DNA of 6,116 bases. Origin: Pseudomonadota bacterium (GTDB lineage Bacteria; Pseudomonadota; Alphaproteobacteria; Rhizobiales; Xanthobacteraceae). The notes beneath the pieces are model-generated. The model was not told where the DNA came from. It saw only the letters and a program-made list of their open reading frames with translations, and did no database searches. Location: contig JAEYVN010000528.1 in assembly GCA_023431725.1 (NCBI GenBank), positions 1-6,116 of the forward strand. The letters run 5' to 3'. Shown here one piece after another: positions 4,730 to 6,116 of the stretch. Position numbers and translations under genes: made by a program. Numbering within the stretch: the stretch's first letter is position 1; each line of letters opens with the position of its first letter.

Positions 4730-5731
4730 ATGCAGAATCGGAAGAAGCCGTTGGTGGTCGTGACGCGCAAGTTGCCGGAGCGCGTCGAGACCCGCATGCG
4801 CGAATTGTTCGATGCGCGACTCAATCTCGACGACGTTCCGATGACGCAGGCGCAACTGGCCGAGGCCGTGAAAACCGCCGATGTGCTGGTACCGACCGTG
4901 ACCGACCGCATCGACGCCTCGGTGCTGGCGCAGGCTGGCGAAAACCTGAAGCTGATCGCCAATTTCGGCAATGGCGTCGACAACATCGACGTCACCACCG
5001 CACTACAGCGCGGGATCACCGTGACCAATACGCCCGGCGTGCTGACCGAAGACACCGCCGACATGACCATGGCGCTGATCCTCGCTGTCCCGCGACGGCT
5101 GGCCGAAGGGGCGCAGGTTCTGACCGGCGAAAATGAATGGGGTGGCTGGTCGCCGACCTGGATGCTCGGCCATCGCATCTGGGGCAAGCGGCTCGGTATC
5201 ATCGGCATGGGGCGCATCGGCCAGGCCGTGGCTCGCCGGGCCCGCGCCTTCGGCCTGCAGATCCACTATCACAACCGCCGAAGGGTCGCCGCCCAGATCG
5301 AGGAAGAATTGGGCGCCACCTATTGGGAAAGCCTCGACCAGATGCTGGCGCGGGTCGATATCGTCTCGATCAACTGCCCGCACACGCCAGCCACCTATCA
5401 CCTTCTGTCGGCGCGCCGGCTCAAGCTGCTGCGCCCGGAGGCCTATGTGGTGAATACCGCCCGCGGCGAGGTGATCGACGAGAATGCGCTGGTCCGCATG
5501 ATCGCGGCCGGAGAAATCGCCGGCGCCGGGCTCGACGTGTTCGAGCATGAGCCTGCGGTGAGCCCGCGGCTTGCCAAGCTGGCGCGCGAAGGCAAAGTCG
5601 TGCTGCTGCCGCATATGGGATCGGCTACCGTAGAGGGCCGCATCGATATGGGCGAGAAGGTCATCATCAACATCAAGACCTTCATGGACGGGCACAAGCC
5701 GCCGAACCGCATTCTACCGTCAATGCTGTAA
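4730..5731 (+). CDS. D-2-hydroxyacid dehydrogenase, glyoxylate/hydroxypyruvate reductase type
   Basis: This 333-residue cytosolic oxidoreductase belongs to the D-isomer-specific 2-hydroxyacid dehydrogenase family, which reduces 2-oxoacids such as glyoxylate or hydroxypyruvate. The substrate-domain segment NFGNGVDNIDV (78-88) and TNTPGVLTEDTADM (99-112) are typical. The Rossmann motif GIIGMGRIG (156-164) binds the cofactor, and HNRRR (181-185) after the second strand suggests NADPH preference. The catalytic residues are Arg245 (NTARGEVID), Glu274 (FEHEP) and His295 (LLPHMGSAT). It lacks the C-terminal regulatory domain of long phosphoglycerate dehydrogenases. The ATG at 4730 has AAGG a few bases upstream. 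The length is normal for GyaR-like enzymes. Exact substrate cannot be fixed from sequence, so no gene symbol is given. It is divergent from the SH3 protein gene. Confidence 0.9.
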   Translation: MQNRKKPLVVVTRKLPERVETRMRELFDARLNLDDVPMTQAQLAEAVKTADVLVPTVTDRIDASVLAQAGENLKLIANFGNGVDNIDVTTALQRGITVTNTPGVLTEDTADMTMALILAVPRRLAEGAQVLTGENEWGGWSPTWMLGHRIWGKRLGIIGMGRIGQAVARRARAFGLQIHYHNRRRVAAQIEEELGATYWESLDQMLARVDIVSINCPHTPATYHLLSARRLKLLRPEAYVVNTARGEVIDENALVRMIAAGEIAGAGLDVFEHEPAVSPRLAKLAREGKVVLLPHMGSATVEGRIDMGEKVIINIKTFMDGHKPPNRILPSML

Positions 5732-5739
5732 GCGGCCGG

Positions 5740-5755
5740 CAGCGTCTTAACGCTG
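5740..5755 (+). terminator. Short hairpin after the dehydrogenase gene, weak terminator candidate
   Basis: CAGCGT (5740-5745) and ACGCTG (5750-5755) form a 6-bp stem around CTTA, 8 bases after the stop. The flanking GCGG (5732-5735) and CCGC (5759-5762) could extend it through an internal loop. No T-run follows, so this may be a weak or Rho-assisted end, or only a chance structure. Confidence 0.25.
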
Positions 5756-5775
5756 TGACCGCACGTCACTATACG
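5747..5775 (+). promoter_or_regulatory. Possible promoter for the right-edge gene
   Basis: TTAACG (5747-5752) and TATACG (5770-5775), 17 bases apart, each match four of six bases of the sigma70 hexamers. They lie 57 bases upstream of the ATG at 5833. The match is modest and overlaps the hairpin at 5740-5755, so this is a candidate only. Confidence 0.25.
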
Positions 5776-5832
5776 CTGACGCCTCCGGCTTTTAAGATGC
5801 GGACAAGATCGGTCGCTGCCGGAGGTTTCTCG

Positions 5833-6116
5833 ATGCGTATCCTGTTGTCCCTTGCGGTGCTTCCACTGCTGTATGTTCCGGCGTCGGCCCAGGCGCTCGA
5901 TGGAACGCAGATCAAGGCGATGTTCTTCAACGGCAAGCCTTTCGTCGCGACCAGCACCACGCGCCAGCGCTTCACGATGGTCTTCACTCCGGACGGAAAA
6001 GCGACACGCGAGCCCATCAAGAAGGCCGGCGAGCCAGTCGAAAAGTCTGAGGGCACCTGGAAGGTGGTGAAGGAAGGCTTCTGCACCTCATGGAAGGCCG
6101 GCACGCCGGGAACCTG
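5833..6116 (+). CDS. Exported hypothetical protein (partial, runs off the right edge)
   Basis: An open frame runs from the ATG at 5833 to the window end (94 codons so far, no stop). It has an excellent GGAGG (5821-5825) seven bases before the start. The N-terminus is a clear signal peptide: MRILLSLAVLPLLYV, then a cleavage motif AQA at residues 19-21. It should be secreted to the periplasm. The mature part begins LDGTQIKAMFFNGKPF, continues with a TPDGKATREP segment, and ends with GTWKVVKEGFCTSWK. That arrangement of a graded beta-strand text with W...FC.SW resembles small periplasmic proteins of unknown function common in Bradyrhizobium relatives (possibly DUF995-like, from memory and unverified). 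The downstream half is missing from the window. It is on the same strand as the dehydrogenase, 101 bases after it, and probably has its own promoter. Confidence 0.75.
   Translation, partial: MRILLSLAVLPLLYVPASAQALDGTQIKAMFFNGKPFVATSTTRQRFTMVFTPDGKATREPIKKAGEPVEKSEGTWKVVKEGFCTSWKAGTPGT

Noticed and set aside
5003..5695. A 230-codon minus-strand frame opposite the dehydrogenase gene.
   Set aside because: It lies wholly within a gene whose catalytic motifs are intact, and has no family features of its own.
5769..6104. A minus-strand 111-codon frame at the right end.
   Set aside because: The plus strand carries a far better gene there, with a strong GGAGG site and a signal peptide.

Overview
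The window looks like chromosomal DNA of an alphaproteobacterium from the Bradyrhizobium / Rhodopseudomonas / Nitrobacter / Afipia group (Nitrobacteraceae). Three things support this: G+C is high; a fabA-fabB-fabI cluster is divergent from a Fur-family regulator; and that regulator is recognisably Irr, with the N-terminal heme regulatory motif GCPWHD and the internal HHH site known from Bradyrhizobium Irr. I cannot name the species.

Layout. On the minus strand, read from 3265 down to 1, lies a fatty-acid synthesis cluster: fabA (dehydratase/isomerase), a 195-base gap, fabB (KAS I), a small unrecognised gene that fills the space between fabB and fabI almost exactly, fabI (enoyl-ACP reductase), a hairpin, and the first 33 codons of another minus-strand gene cut by the window edge. 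FabA and FabB together introduce and extend the cis double bond of unsaturated fatty acids, and FabI completes each elongation cycle. On the plus strand irr starts at 3472, with a sigma70-like promoter, an Irr-box (ICE)-like palindrome in the region shared with fabA, and a strong intrinsic terminator. Converging on irr is an exported double SH3-like-domain protein (minus strand, 4060-4605). Divergent from that is a D-2-hydroxyacid dehydrogenase of the glyoxylate/hydroxypyruvate reductase type (plus, 4730-5731). The right end holds the start of a further exported protein (plus, from 5833).

How it works together. FabA, FabB and FabI are steps of one pathway. Irr is the iron/heme-responsive regulator of this lineage. 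The ICE-like palindrome sits between irr and fabA, so autoregulation of irr, iron control of fabA, or both are possible. The other genes have no evident functional link to these.

I see no CRISPR array, transposon, tRNA or rRNA, and no clear undescribed multi-gene system. The best leads are the ICE-like site in the irr-fabA promoter region, the small gene inserted between fabB and fabI, and the nested palindrome upstream of the dehydrogenase. No intergenic stretch exceeds 300 bases.
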